Notes: generated by a model from the letters alone, not told the origin. Counted from the stretch's first letter, positions 16,039 through 25,962 are shown. The stretch is DNA of 50,429 nt from Candidatus Saccharimonadota bacterium (GCA_016282495.1 JAEEKR010000005.1:1-50429), one strand, 5' to 3'. A program made the numbers and translations.

Positions 16039-18508
16039 GTTCTACTACCAATTTTAAATGTTTTTTCTCAAGTTTCATAGTGGCAATATTGCCGGATGTG
16101 AGCGTGCCATCAATAATTGCTTCGGAAATTAACGATTCGATATTATCTTCAATTGCGCGTCGAAGCGGGCGAGCGCCATTTTTTGGATCGTAGCCTTGAT
16201 TTATGAGCCATTTTTTAACTTCAGGAGTAACTCTTAGACCAAGATTCTTGGTAGCAAGACGTTTTCTTAAATCTTCAATCAAATTATCGAAAATCTTTTC
16301 GACGTTAGCGCGAGTAAGGGCATGAAAGACAAGGATTGCGTCGAGGCGGTTGATAAGTTCTGGCCGCATAGATTTTTTCAAAGCTTTCATGGCCGCTTCT
16401 TTGTTTTCTTCGTATTCGGCGGCAAGGGCTTTTTTGTCTTTTGGAGTGTGCGCCGTAAAACCAAGTTCGGACTCGCGATACATGTCGCTGGAGCCGAGAT
16501 TGGAAGTTAAAATAACAATAGTATTGTTGAATTTGATTTTGTTGCCTTGACCATCGGTCAGGACGCCGTCTTCTAAAATCTGGAGAAGCATATTAAAGAC
16601 ATCTGGATGGGCTTTTTCAATTTCATCAAAGAGAACAACGGAATATGGGCGACGACGGACGGCTTCGGTTAGTTTACCACCGTCATCATAACCAACATAA
16701 CCAGCTGGTGCGCCAACAAGGCGAGATACGTTGTGCTTTTCGCCAAATTCAGACATATCGATTTTAATTAGCGCATTATCGCCGCCGAAAACTTCGCGTG
16801 CAATAACACGAGCAAGCTCGGTTTTACCAACACCGGTTGGACCCATAAAGAGGAAACTGCCAATTGGACGATTTGGATTTACAATACCGCTGCGACCACG
16901 ACGGATGGCTTTTGAAACTTTATCTACGGCTTCGTCTTGACCAATAATGGATTTTTTGAGATGAGTTTCTAGATTCATTAAAAGTTTCATTTCGGAACCA
17001 TGAACCTTAGATACTGGAATGCCAGTTTTTAGTGAAATGGCGCGAGCAAGGTTTTCTTCGGTAATAATAGGTTTAGTTTCTTTAGCAGCACCTTTTTTCT
17101 CGAGCTTTTTTAGCTCGGCTTCGAGCTTGGCGAGCTGAGTCTTATAAAGTGCGGCACGTTCGTAATCTTCTTTTTCGGCGGACTGCTCGATTTTTTCTTC
17201 TAATGTTCCCTTTTCGATCTTGAGTTTTTTATAAATTGAGCCACCTTTTTTGTCGGCATTGACTTTAGCAATGGCAGAAGCTTCGTCGATAACATCAATC
17301 ACTTTGTCTGGCATAAAGCGATCGTTGATATAACGGTTAGACATATTGATGGCGATTTCTAGAATGTCGTCTGGGATGGTGACACCGTGATATTTTTCGT
17401 AGTAGCTTTTAACTCCTTTTAAGATACGGAGCGTGACAGTGTTGGTTGGTTCTTCGACCATAACGGTTTGGAAACGGCGCGAAAGGGCTTTGTCTTTTTC
17501 GATGTTTTTGCGATATTCGTCTAGAGTTGTAGCACCAATGAGGTGGATTCTGCCACGAGCAAGAGCTGGCTTTAAGATGTTGGCGGCGTCCATGGAGCCT
17601 TCGGAAGAGCCAGCACCAGAAAGAAGATGGAGCTCATCGATAAAGAGAATTATGGATTCGTCACTAGTAGCGTCGTCAATTACACCCTTAATGCGTTCCT
17701 CAAATTCACCACGGAATTTTGTGCCAGCAACCATAGAAGAAAGGTCTACCTGGAAGATGCGTTTGCCGATAAGAAGCCCTGGGACTTCGTTTTTGACGAT
17801 ACGGGTAGCAAGGCCTTCAACAATGGCGGTTTTACCTACGCCAGCTTCACCGATTAAAACTGGGTTAGATTTAGTGCGGCGACAAAGCACAGTGACCATA
17901 CGCTCGATTTCTTGATCGCGGCCAATGACAGTGTCTAACTTTCCCTGACGAGCCATTTCGGTGAGGTCTTGGCCGTAACGAGAAAGCCATTTCATTGGAG
18001 CGCGATTTTTGGCGTATTTTTGCTTTTCTTTTTTAATCTTAGCCGTTTCAGCCTGTTTTTCGGCGAGCTTTTCGATGCTATCCGCTAGATTTTCTAGATC
18101 AACTTTTAGGTCGGAAAGAATTAATCCAGCACGAGAATTTGGTTGGTTAACTAGAGCATATAAAATATGTTCGGTGCCAATAACGTCAATTCCTTGTTCG
18201 TGAACAAAATTCATAGCCATACGGAGAGTGAGAACGGTGGCTTCAGAAAGAGACATCATTGCCATTTGTGCACCCGGAACGTCTACGGCGACTTTGTTGA
18301 GCTTTTTCTCAACAACATCCAACTCTACCCCTTCTTCGGCGAGCATTCTGGCGCCAGTAGAAGTATCTTGAGCGAGAATGCCAAGAAGAAGATGCTCAGT
18401 ACCCATGTAACCATTGTTGTATCTTTTGCTGTAATAATCGGCCTTCTGGAGCGCAAAACGCGCATTCTCAGAGAGACGATTCATAATCTCGCTAAATTCT
18501 TCTTGCAT
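16031..18508 (-). CDS. clpC: ATP-dependent Clp protease ATP-binding subunit ClpC
   Basis: An 825-residue Hsp100 unfoldase. It has the N-terminal double Clp repeat (about 1-145, with [12 protein letters not shown] and [12 protein letters not shown]), AAA domain 1 with GEAGVGKTA and FIDELHLL, a UVR-like coiled middle ([18 protein letters not shown]), AAA domain 2 with [10 protein letters not shown] and [11 protein letters not shown], and an ELGF loop typical of ClpP-binding partners. I start it at 18508 (MQEEFSEIM) because a perfect TTGACA-17-TACACT promoter ends six bases upstream; the longer frame would read through the promoter. A CIRCE operator overlaps the promoter, so repression by HrcA is expected. 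Confidence 0.97.
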   Translation of the reverse strand: MQEEFSEIMNRLSENARFALQKADYYSKRYNNGYMGTEHLLLGILAQDTSTGARMLAEEGVELDVVEKKLNKVAVDVPGAQMAMMSLSEATVLTLRMAMNFVHEQGIDVIGTEHILYALVNQPNSRAGLILSDLKVDLENLADSIEKLAEKQAETAKIKKEKQKYAKNRAPMKWLSRYGQDLTEMARQGKLDTVIGRDQEIERMVTVLCRRTKSNPVLIGEAGVGKTAIVEGLATRIVKNEVPGLLIGKRIFQVDLSSMVAGTKFRGEFEERIKGVIDDATSDESIILFIDELHLLSGAGSSEGSMDAANILKPALARGRIHLIGATTLDEYRKNIEKDKALSRRFQTVMVEEPTNTVTLRILKGVKSYYEKYHGVTIPDDILEIAINMSNRYINDRFMPDKVIDVIDEASAIAKVNADKKGGSIYKKLKIEKGTLEEKIEQSAEKEDYERAALYKTQLAKLEAELKKLEKKGAAKETKPIITEENLARAISLKTGIPVSKVHGSEMKLLMNLETHLKKSIIGQDEAVDKVSKAIRRGRSGIVNPNRPIGSFLFMGPTGVGKTELARVIAREVFGGDNALIKIDMSEFGEKHNVSRLVGAPAGYVGYDDGGKLTEAVRRRPYSVVLFDEIEKAHPDVFNMLLQILEDGVLTDGQGNKIKFNNTIVILTSNLGSSDMYRESELGFTAHTPKDKKALAAEYEENKEAAMKALKKSMRPELINRLDAILVFHALTRANVEKIFDNLIEDLRKRLATKNLGLRVTPEVKKWLINQGYDPKNGARPLRRAIEDNIESLISEAIIDGTLTSGNIATMKLEKKHLKLVVEHE

Positions 18509-18514
18509 ATATCT

Positions 18515-18543
18515 AGTGTAGTTTATTAGCACTCGTATGTCAA
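18515..18543 (-). promoter_or_regulatory. Sigma-A-type promoter of clpC (leaderless)
   Basis: On the minus strand TTGACA (18538-18543), 17 bases, TACACT (18515-18520), six bases, then ATG. The -35 sits in the CIRCE spacer. Confidence 0.8.
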
Positions 18544-18552
18544 GAGTGCTAA
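18526..18552. promoter_or_regulatory. CIRCE operator (HrcA-binding site)
   Basis: TTAGCACTC, a nine-base spacer, and GAGTGCTAA form a perfect match to the CIRCE heat-shock operator. It overlaps the clpC promoter, so HrcA binding would block transcription until heat or folding stress. The hrcA gene itself is not in the window. Confidence 0.95.
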
Positions 18553-18566
18553 TTCAGATACTAGAC

Positions 18567-18596
18567 AAAAATCCCCTTGGTGTTGAGGGGATTTTT
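18567..18596 (-). terminator. Terminator of the giant InlB-repeat gene
   Basis: An 11-bp stem (18567-18577 with 18586-18596) contains CCCC/GGGG and is flanked by A- and T-runs, so it works in either direction; it follows the stop at 18633 on the minus strand. Confidence 0.85.
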
Positions 18597-18632
18597 GCGG
18601 TGTTTATATTAGATTAGGGAAAATTGTGCTAA

Positions 18633-21600
18633 TTAATAGTAATATTCGTCGCCTGGACCACTATAATCATTTGTATCATTGTGGTTGTCGAATTTTACCT
18701 TGATCTCTTCAGCCGGCTTAACATCTTCTATTATTTTGGCTGGCTGTTCTTCGTTTTGAACTTGTGTTTGTTCCACAGGTTCGTTTGCAATCATAGTATT
18801 GTTGCCCGCTGTCTCAGTAGCCATCTCTTCTTCGTAACCATGTAGTCTTCGATAGAGATCAGCAATGATCATACCTTGTGCCATTACTGCGATGAATATT
18901 CCGCAAGCTAGACCAATGATTTGATAATCAATCGTATTTGGTACTGGAGGGACAACTGGGGCAACGTATGGATAGATATGGACAGCTGTTGCGGCATTGA
19001 TGATAGTCATTGCTTGCTCATCAAGTACCATTTTTCCACCGTTAGAGAAGCTAACAAAATGTAAGAACAGGTCAGTATCAATTTCGACGGCAAGCTTATC
19101 AATCGTAGTTCCATCTGGGTCCTGGACCATACCGTCAGCTACAGTGATTGCGTCTAATTCTTCGTCTTCAAAACTTAGAACTGCAGCGGATAGTAGTCCT
19201 GCTTTTAATTTCGTGTCGCCACCATTAAACTGGATGTAATTTCCTTCTACTAGATCAATATCTAGCATCTGTTTAGCGCCAGCGATAATCTCTGGCATCA
19301 TTTCTTTTTTAGAATAGCCAGTCATACCGCTGAGGTCTACGCAGACAGCAATGCTCGGTATTGGGTAGCCTTCATATTCCGAAGGCAATTCGATGTTTGT
19401 TTCGCCGTCGTTGAATATTGCGAACGCCGTAGAGAGACCACAGCTAATGCCTTCGCCGCCACCGGATAGACCTTCTATGTTTAGCGAACCGCCATCAACT
19501 TTGGTAATAAGGTTGTCGATAATCTCGGGTTCACCTGTTTGAGCTTGCGCATTGAAATCGCCGTCTTTGATCACGATAGCAGAGATGTAATAGTTAGCAT
19601 CATTCGTGTTGGTCAGATTAACGCTGCCGCCGTCTAGGGTAAAGGCCTCATTAACATGTAGAGCTTGCCCATCATCTGAACTCATGCCAGAGTTGAGGTT
19701 AAATACGCCATTTTCGACAGTGATGTTGTTAGCTGTCACTGGATTATCTGGGCTAGTGATATTTAGAGTGGAATCCTTTACCAGGATATCACCATTTTCA
19801 GTTGAAACTGCGTAAGCATCAACTGTGCTGCCGTTGGTGATATTAATGTTACCGCTTGTGCCGAGAACAACGTCTATTTCCGACTCATCAAAACCGCCTA
19901 CATTACTATTATCGATATTAATATCGCCGCTCTGGCTGCCCATCGATAAGGCAGTAACGTCGCTATCTTTGATATTGAGGTCGCCTTGAGGCACAATCAT
20001 AAGGGCCGTCAGGTTGGTATCTTCTATGGTCAGATCATCGCCTGTCGCTATCGTAATGGTAGTTAGAGTGCCATCGCCGGTAATAGTGAGTGGACCTTGG
20101 GATTCAATTGCAGCACCCAAGCCACCGCCGATGACGTTGTCATTCTTAACTACGATAGTTACTTCTTCATCAGTCTTGATTTCTATAGGATAGTTATTAT
20201 CAAACCCGTCAAGAGTAATAGTATTAGTGTCTTTGTCGAAGGAAATAGAATCAAGATTATCTGGGTTCTTCAATTCGAGACCGTCTTCACCTTCTTCGAT
20301 AGAAACTGTATGATTAATCCATCCACCATAAAGGGTAAATGATGAGTTGACTGGATCTGAGCCTTCACCAGGAGCTTTGTAGAGCTGGGTAAGTTCTTCG
20401 TCTGTATACCAGCCATTGAAAGTGTAGACACTTGAATTACTGCCGCTAGGGCTTGGGTTTGGCAAAGCGAAAGTGCTACCATAACTCATAGTTTGACTAC
20501 GAAAAGCATTGCTTGGGGAATAGCTCGCTGGATTGTCGGTAGACATTACTCGGAAAGATACAGTATTTTGGTCTTGGCCCCAACAACCAACAATTTTAAG
20601 ATGGCTTGTGACTGGGGTGTTGAAATTATATTCTGGATTACCACAGTTTTTTAGATGCCAGCCATTCCAAGTATAACCAGAGTAGGTACCTGGGTTTGGT
20701 GGTTGAGTTGCGAAGGAATCATGAGCTATGTGTTGAGTTGCTGGCAAAGTGGCACCACTTGGATAGACGTTGCTCCATGTGAATGAGACATCGTAGACAT
20801 TGCGATTCCATCTGGCGTAGAGGGTGGTGTCGGTTGATGGGCTGATGCTGTCTGGAGCTTTGTCGGTAAGACCGCTATCGGTGTACCATCCATTAAACGT
20901 AAATCCTGTAGCAGTTGGTTTTCTAGGAACAATAGATTGCCCCGCCTCAATGCTAGTTACTGCTGTGTCTGAGCTATTATTATTTGCATCGCATTTGTTA
21001 AGTGCTGGACCATCATTGGAAACCATTTCGTAGGTTATATCAGTATTTTCACCTACAGCATACCATTCCGTATAAACTCTAGTAAATTGTGCTGGCTTAA
21101 CATTAACTGAGCTAACTAAAACTTTGTCACCAGGAAGGGCTAATATATCTGAGCGACGAGCATCATCAGAATCGAATGAGCTAGGAAGACTAATTGGTAA
21201 ACTCTTTATAAGGGAGATCGTTCCATCTTGGATTTTATAAATAACATCAGTATTGTTGGCAAAGCCGCCCAGATCGCATTGACTATAACTTATGCCGCGA
21301 ACATAGGTTATAAATCCACCGTCCCAAAATGTTGTTACATCTACTACTTTAAATTTATCTGGTGACGGAAGAGCTATTTCGTCTCGCATAGTGCCGCCTC
21401 CATAGATACTGTATTCTTGGACCTTGTTGTCGCTAGTAACAACCACTATCCCGCCTTGACGAACTGTAGCGGCAATATAATTTCCATCCACATTAATAGA
21501 ACTACCGCCTGGTGCAGAATAACGGATATGCCCTGTCGTGATTACTGCCGTATCGTTTTGGACAGGCTCGGTCATCTCTAAAATATCTTCGCCACGTGAT

Positions 21601-22262
21601 TCAACCCAAACACCACTTTTAGTAATTGTTCCAGAAGTAGTTCCGTCCTTATCTGCGAACATATATGTTGTTTGACTATCAGATACCAAGAATTGATGAG
21701 TGTTGAGACCTAATTTACTTACATATTTATAGACGTTTTCGGTATCCGAAGTATAGCTATCCAGTAAATCACCGTTGTAATTGTAAAAATGGATAATACC
21801 TTTATTATTGATTTGGCCTACTACGACTATCAAAGAAGAATCGCCACCGTACGAGATACCATAATAAGGTGCGGCGTCGAAAAATTCACCTCTTGTCCCA
21901 GTTAACACTTTGTGCCAGGCAACTTCGTATTGGCCATCATTATCACTATCGGTATATTTAATCATGGCTGGTGCCGCATAAGCATCCATGTCGTCAGCTA
22001 ACTCTCGACCAACCAAGAGAAACCCATTGTCTTCTCTTGTTTCGATAATACTGTTGAATTCCGACCAGACAGTATAATCAAATTCGCGCAAAGCTCCTAC
22101 TTTGCCAACATCAGTGTCTATGTGTTGTGTTCTGACTAGATTAGTACTGGTCGCATAAACTGCGCCGGAATTAATAATTGATATTAAGCCGAGCATCAAA
22201 AAGCCGAAGAACGAAAACACCAGGGCTTTCACTGCTCTTATTTTTGTTATCTTGACTTTCAC
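18633..22262 (-). CDS. Giant cell-surface protein with InlB-type repeats, 1209 aa
   Basis: A secreted adhesin-like protein. An N-terminal signal or anchor (about 11-36, VKALVFSFFGFLMLGLISII) precedes about 380 residues of beta-rich sequence that may form a propeller. At least three Listeria-Bacteroides (InlB) repeats follow, marked by FTFNGWYTDSGL, YTWNGWHLKNCG and YTFNGWYTDEEL. Next is a repetitive right-handed beta-helix-like region (DLTIEDTNLTAL, DLNIKDSDVTAL, DINIDNSNVGGF). Near residue 1130 one membrane helix (IIGLACGIFIAVMAQGMII) is followed by an acidic cytoplasmic tail, so anchoring is by a membrane helix, not a sortase. The start is GTG with AAGGTG eight bases upstream, inside a small hairpin. 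Confidence 0.9.
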   Translation of the reverse strand: MKVKITKIRAVKALVFSFFGFLMLGLISIINSGAVYATSTNLVRTQHIDTDVGKVGALREFDYTVWSEFNSIIETREDNGFLLVGRELADDMDAYAAPAMIKYTDSDNDGQYEVAWHKVLTGTRGEFFDAAPYYGISYGGDSSLIVVVGQINNKGIIHFYNYNGDLLDSYTSDTENVYKYVSKLGLNTHQFLVSDSQTTYMFADKDGTTSGTITKSGVWVESRGEDILEMTEPVQNDTAVITTGHIRYSAPGGSSINVDGNYIAATVRQGGIVVVTSDNKVQEYSIYGGGTMRDEIALPSPDKFKVVDVTTFWDGGFITYVRGISYSQCDLGGFANNTDVIYKIQDGTISLIKSLPISLPSSFDSDDARRSDILALPGDKVLVSSVNVKPAQFTRVYTEWYAVGENTDITYEMVSNDGPALNKCDANNNSSDTAVTSIEAGQSIVPRKPTATGFTFNGWYTDSGLTDKAPDSISPSTDTTLYARWNRNVYDVSFTWSNVYPSGATLPATQHIAHDSFATQPPNPGTYSGYTWNGWHLKNCGNPEYNFNTPVTSHLKIVGCWGQDQNTVSFRVMSTDNPASYSPSNAFRSQTMSYGSTFALPNPSPSGSNSSVYTFNGWYTDEELTQLYKAPGEGSDPVNSSFTLYGGWINHTVSIEEGEDGLELKNPDNLDSISFDKDTNTITLDGFDNNYPIEIKTDEEVTIVVKNDNVIGGGLGAAIESQGPLTITGDGTLTTITIATGDDLTIEDTNLTALMIVPQGDLNIKDSDVTALSMGSQSGDINIDNSNVGGFDESEIDVVLGTSGNINITNGSTVDAYAVSTENGDILVKDSTLNITSPDNPVTANNITVENGVFNLNSGMSSDDGQALHVNEAFTLDGGSVNLTNTNDANYYISAIVIKDGDFNAQAQTGEPEIIDNLITKVDGGSLNIEGLSGGGEGISCGLSTAFAIFNDGETNIELPSEYEGYPIPSIAVCVDLSGMTGYSKKEMMPEIIAGAKQMLDIDLVEGNYIQFNGGDTKLKAGLLSAAVLSFEDEELDAITVADGMVQDPDGTTIDKLAVEIDTDLFLHFVSFSNGGKMVLDEQAMTIINAATAVHIYPYVAPVVPPVPNTIDYQIIGLACGIFIAVMAQGMIIADLYRRLHGYEEEMATETAGNNTMIANEPVEQTQVQNEEQPAKIIEDVKPAEEIKVKFDNHNDTNDYSGPGDEYYY

Positions 22263-22281
22263 GAGATAAACACCTTATCTC
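22263..22281 (-). promoter_or_regulatory. Hairpin over the ribosome-binding site of the giant InlB-repeat gene
   Basis: On the minus strand GAGATAA-GGTGT-TTATCTC forms a 7-bp stem that ends directly at the GTG start, with most of the Shine-Dalgarno in the loop and stem edge. It could tune translation. Confidence 0.4.
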
Positions 22282-22329
22282 TCGCAGTTTTATTGGTTTA
22301 TATTTTTTATGATCCTTCTCTTGATACGC

Positions 22330-22359
22330 ATTTTAACATAAGAATTTTTGATTTGTCAA
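22330..22359 (-). promoter_or_regulatory. Promoter of the giant InlB-repeat gene
   Basis: On the minus strand TTGACA (22354-22359) and TAAAAT (22330-22335) are 18 bases apart with a TGT extension; the leader is about 65 bases. Confidence 0.7.
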
Positions 22360-22430
22360 GAACTTTTTTTGACTTTTTATAATGCTTGTGGAAAAGTATA
22401 AAAAATACCCCTGTTTATGGGGCAAATAAT

Positions 22431-22507
22431 TGGTACACCCGGAGGGACTCGAACCCACGACCCTCTGTTCCGAAGACAGATGCTCTAATCCACTGAGCTA
22501 CGGGTGC
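22431..22507 (-). tRNA. tRNA-Arg(TCG)
   Basis: The minus strand has acceptor strands GCACCCG/CGGGTGT, D-arm GCTCAGTGGATTAGAGC, anticodon loop CTTCGGA (TCG), T-loop GGTTCGAGTCC and encoded CCA, 77 nt in all. Confidence 0.96.
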
Positions 22508-22574
22508 AAATTTACCCTTATATTTTATCATATTTTATTGGTAAAGATAAGTAGGATAGTGTATAATCATAACC

Positions 22575-22952
22575 ATGATGACATTTGTAATGCTGCAGTG
22601 GTGGTATACTCGTGGCTGGAAAATTTTTGTGATGAAGCTCGTCGATAAGCTGCGCGGCGCTGCGGACTTTTTTTCAATTAGTCTGCTTTTACGAACTCTA
22701 TTTGCCCCATTCAAACAAATTGATGCCGGCGGCGGCGGTAATTCCCTAGGTGACAGGATGCGCGCATTTGGCGACCGCTTAATTTCGCGCTTAGTGGGAG
22801 CAGTAATGCGTATTGGTATTCTAATATTCGGATTGATTTTATTAATACTGGAATCTGTGATAGGGCTTGCGCTAATCATTATTTGGCCATTTTTGCCCCT
22901 AGTTCCAATCGCAGGCATATATTTGACTTGCACGGGGTTTAGTATATGGTAG
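22575..22952 (+). CDS. Small membrane protein upstream of the Clp-like AAA+ gene, 125 aa
   Basis: Unrecognised. The N-terminal half is amphipathic and basic (LVDKLRGAADFFSISLLLRT, LFAPFKQIDAGGGGNSLGDR); the C-terminal half has two close hydrophobic segments (about 75-120, IGILIFGLILLILESVIGLA then PFLPLVPIAGIYL). A TATAAT ends seven bases before the first ATG and there is no Shine-Dalgarno, so the transcript is nearly leaderless. Its stop overlaps the start of the AAA+ gene by seven bases, so the two products are probably partners in a membrane complex. Confidence 0.8.
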   Translation: MMTFVMLQWWYTRGWKIFVMKLVDKLRGAADFFSISLLLRTLFAPFKQIDAGGGGNSLGDRMRAFGDRLISRLVGAVMRIGILIFGLILLILESVIGLALIIIWPFLPLVPIAGIYLTCTGFSIW

Positions 22953-25339
22953 CCGAATATCATTATCATAGTGTACGTGCTAGAGAAGCCAGACTTGCAA
23001 GGGCTCTTACGCACAGGGTTATACGCGCTTTGATCATTCTAATTGGAATTGGTTTGATCGGCTTTGGCGTAGCATTTTTGATTCTAAAAGATGCATTCTG
23101 TTGGGTATGTTTTGGTCTGGCGATAATCCCGTTTATGGTCTCGTTTTGGATTAAAAACGAACTTACGCGCATCCCAATTGGAAAGCACGAAACAATTAAT
23201 GATGTTTTATCCGGGAATTCTTTGTCGTTACTTGGTACCCATCCAACACCACAATCTTTAGTTTCTATGTTTAGAAAAACTAAGAGCGGTGTGTTTATGA
23301 TGGTAAGGTTTGGTATTCGCGAAGATGTTTTAGCTGGTATAGCTGGCCAGCTGACACAAGACATTAGCCCAGTATTTGAAAAAGCGCTCGAAATTCGTAA
23401 AAATACCAATTCTGAGCAAATAAATGGCGGAATTCTACTAGTGGCCCTTATCGAGAGCTATCCAGAGCACGAAAACATACTTAGACAAATGAAGCTTGAA
23501 GTTTCGGATCTTCATCAAGGTATTATTTGGTATAACTATCTCTACGGCTTAGTCGCCGGGGCAAAGGCACCACGCAGAAGTGGTGGTATTGCCAGAGATT
23601 TTTCGTTTGGGTTTATTCCGACTTTGCAAAGATATGGTAAAAATATCTCGAGAGAGCGTGAACTAGCAGCCAAGACACAGATCCTGCAAGGTGCTCGTCA
23701 AGAAATAATTAATAAAATGGTGGAAACCTTTTCGAAAGAAGGTCGCCAAAATATAGCTCTTGTTGGGCCTTATGGTAGCGGACGTACTACAATAGTTAAC
23801 GCTTTTGCTGAGATTTTGCTTGATGCGGACAGTAATATTCCGTCTAACTTAAAGTTTCGCCAGGTGTTTGCACTAGATGCCACGGCCTTAATCGGTTCAG
23901 CTAAAGAGCGTGGCGATCTTGAATCACTGGTCGTAAAACTATTTAATGAAGCCTACGCCGCAAAGAATATTATTATCTGTCTTGACAATGCGCATTTGTT
24001 CTTTGAAGATGGCACGGGCTCGGCGGATATTTCAAATGTGCTCTTGCCAATTCTCGAGGCTGGCAAAACTCGCATTATTCTAGAGATGGATCAGCAGAAA
24101 TTCTTAGAGATATCGGCTAAGAATGGCGCGCTTGCAAATGCACTAAATAAAATCATGGTTGAACCTGCCAATGAGGAAGAAACCTTAAAAATACTGCAAG
24201 ACCAAATTCCAGTACTAGAATATCAACATCACGTAACTTACACCTACCATTCTCTGGTTGAAGCATATCGCATGAGTGACAGGTATATCCACGATGTAGA
24301 GATGCCGGGTAAGGCTAAAATATTACTCGAATCAGCTGCGAGCTATGCCGAGGGCGGTCTAGTTACGGAAACGTCTGTACAAAAAGCGATCGAGAAAACC
24401 GAAGGTGTTAAGGTTCAAGTGGCAAGTAATGCAGCAGATACACAAAGATTATTAAATCTTGAGGAGTTAATCCACCAAAGGATGATTGATCAGGTTGAGG
24501 CTGTGAAAACCGTGAGCGATGCATTGCGCAGAGCGGCAGCTGGTGTGCGCAATACTAATCGCCCGATTGGGACTTTTCTGTTCCTTGGTCCAACCGGCGT
24601 TGGTAAAACCGAACTCGCAAAGGCGCTGAGTGAAGTCTATTTTAATGGAGAAAGTCAAATTGTGCGCCTGGATTTGAATGAATTCGTTTCAGAGTCAGAT
24701 GTTAATCGTTTGATTGCTGATGGCGCTAAAGACGCCCTCAGCCTTACGGCACAAGTAATGAAAAAACCATTTTCAGTGGTTCTTCTCGACGAAATTGAAA
24801 AAGCACATCCGCAAGTGCTTACTACCCTTCTTCAATTGCTTGATGAGGGTATCTTGCGTGATGAGAAAAACCGCGAGGTCAGCTTTAGAGATACGATTGT
24901 AATTGCTACCAGTAACGCTGGCGCAGATTTAATTCGTCACTATATTGAAAGTGGGCAGAATTTGGCTGATTTTAAAGATCAGTTTACAGACAATCTTATT
25001 AATTCAGGTCAATTTAAGCCAGAATTCTTGAACCGTTTTGATGAAATCTGCTTGTTTAAACCTTTATCTAAGGAGGATTTACTGCAAGTGGTTGGGCTTA
25101 TTATTAATTCGGTGAATAAAGAGCTTGCGCCACGCAAGATTAGCGTAAATCTGGCGGACGATGCAAAAGAGCTCTTAGTTGAGCGCGGTTTTGATCCAAG
25201 ATTGGGAGCTAGGCCAATGCGTCGTATCGTGCAAAAGACGGTTGAAAATTTGGTGGCTAGGGCTGTTCTTAGTGGTGAAATAGCTGCTGGATCCAATGTG
25301 AACATCACACGCGAACAAATTGAAGAGCAATTAAAATAA
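22946..25339 (+). CDS. Membrane-anchored Clp-like double AAA+ ATPase with degenerate first domain
   Basis: The 797 residues start with two transmembrane helices (about 25-75), then a Clp-N-like helical region (about 90-230) and two AAA+ domains. Domain 1 has GPYGSGRT (274-281), where the Walker A lysine is Arg280, and a Walker B of CLDNAH with Asn348 where the catalytic Glu is expected; it probably cannot hydrolyse ATP. Domain 2 is intact: GPTGVGKT (548-555) and LLDEIEKAH (D615, E616), followed by the Clp C-terminal domain (FDPRLGARPMRR). The LGF-type ClpP-docking loop of ClpC is not seen. It likely works as a membrane-bound disaggregase or remodeller coupled to the preceding small membrane protein. 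Confidence 0.9.
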   Translation: MVAEYHYHSVRAREARLARALTHRVIRALIILIGIGLIGFGVAFLILKDAFCWVCFGLAIIPFMVSFWIKNELTRIPIGKHETINDVLSGNSLSLLGTHPTPQSLVSMFRKTKSGVFMMVRFGIREDVLAGIAGQLTQDISPVFEKALEIRKNTNSEQINGGILLVALIESYPEHENILRQMKLEVSDLHQGIIWYNYLYGLVAGAKAPRRSGGIARDFSFGFIPTLQRYGKNISRERELAAKTQILQGARQEIINKMVETFSKEGRQNIALVGPYGSGRTTIVNAFAEILLDADSNIPSNLKFRQVFALDATALIGSAKERGDLESLVVKLFNEAYAAKNIIICLDNAHLFFEDGTGSADISNVLLPILEAGKTRIILEMDQQKFLEISAKNGALANALNKIMVEPANEEETLKILQDQIPVLEYQHHVTYTYHSLVEAYRMSDRYIHDVEMPGKAKILLESAASYAEGGLVTETSVQKAIEKTEGVKVQVASNAADTQRLLNLEELIHQRMIDQVEAVKTVSDALRRAAAGVRNTNRPIGTFLFLGPTGVGKTELAKALSEVYFNGESQIVRLDLNEFVSESDVNRLIADGAKDALSLTAQVMKKPFSVVLLDEIEKAHPQVLTTLLQLLDEGILRDEKNREVSFRDTIVIATSNAGADLIRHYIESGQNLADFKDQFTDNLINSGQFKPEFLNRFDEICLFKPLSKEDLLQVVGLIINSVNKELAPRKISVNLADDAKELLVERGFDPRLGARPMRRIVQKTVENLVARAVLSGEIAAGSNVNITREQIEEQLK

Positions 25340-25861
25340 TAATTTTATTGATTTTTGAAACCAGGGATGCTATTATAGGGAAACCTAGAGCAATCTAAGC
25401 ACTTTAATGGAATAGTTGATAAGCACGCGTAGGCTAAAATCTATGCTAGGGATTTTGCAGCCATAGTTTTACCTAGACCTTAGCCTCGCTGTTTATATAT
25501 GGGTTCCTCCCTCGGCGGGAAGCGTCGCATGTAAGTTTGGTAGAATCGGGTCACATGCAGCCCGAGGTCCTCCTACATTTTTTGCAAAGAGCCACAATTT
25601 TGCAAAGGACATACGTTTTTATCTAATCATTCCTTTCATCGACCTTCCTTAATAAAGCTTGTTTGTTTGTCGCACGAAGCCATCCAATTATAATCACATC
25701 TTACTGGGCAAACATCGCGGCGCTTTCCAACCTGGGACCCTTAGGAAGCTTGCAGTGGCTTTCAGCCATTTTGCATTTTTCCCGCCTTATTCCCTCGCAA
25801 AGCCCTGGTAGCCAATAGGCTGCCGGGGCAACCTTTTTATAGAGACGTTTAAGCTTATTTC
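25340..25861. other. Long non-coding interval with several strong potential RNA hairpins
   Basis: No convincing open reading frame lies here. Notable pairings: GCG(T)AGGCTAA near 25428-25438 with TTAGCCTCGC near 25480-25490, enclosing CTAGG/CCTAG; CCTCGG and GCATGT near 25511-25532 with ACATGC and CCGAGG near 25554-25568, followed after about 10 bases by a T-run; TGGC/GCCA near 25757-25773 within GCA/TGC and followed by T5; and the 11-bp hairpin at 25803-25828. I looked for tmRNA, RNase P and SRP RNA hallmarks and did not find them. This may be one or more unidentified structured RNAs. Confidence 0.5.
25803..25838 (+). terminator. Strong hairpin with T-run; related to a hairpin at 48962
   Basis: An 11-bp stem (25803-25813 with 25818-25828, two G-U pairs) around loop AATA is followed five bases later by TTTTT. 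It could end a transcript from the non-coding interval. A similar sequence occurs at 48962-48986. Confidence 0.6.
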
Positions 25862-25890
25862 TTGACTTTTTTATGTTTTTGTGCTATAAT
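25862..25890 (+). promoter_or_regulatory. Promoter of the 115-residue hypothetical gene
   Basis: TTGACT (25862-25867), 17 bases, TATAAT (25885-25890) with a TGC extension. The leader is about 66 bases and has no clear Shine-Dalgarno. Confidence 0.75.
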
Positions 25891-25962
25891 GAAAAGATAG
25901 ATCGTAGCCTTTGAGCTTCGGCGAGTTTATAGTCGTGTGGACTTTAAACATGTGGGTGGATA

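Noticed and set aside
18509-18532. Eight-residue longer ClpC start
   Set aside because: It would translate through the -10 element and CIRCE, and family members begin close to the chosen Met.
25340-25861. tmRNA, RNase P RNA or SRP RNA gene
   Set aside because: No tRNA-like ends with a tag frame, no GAGGAAAGUCC-type core, and no GGUCAGG/AGCAGC core could be found on either strand.
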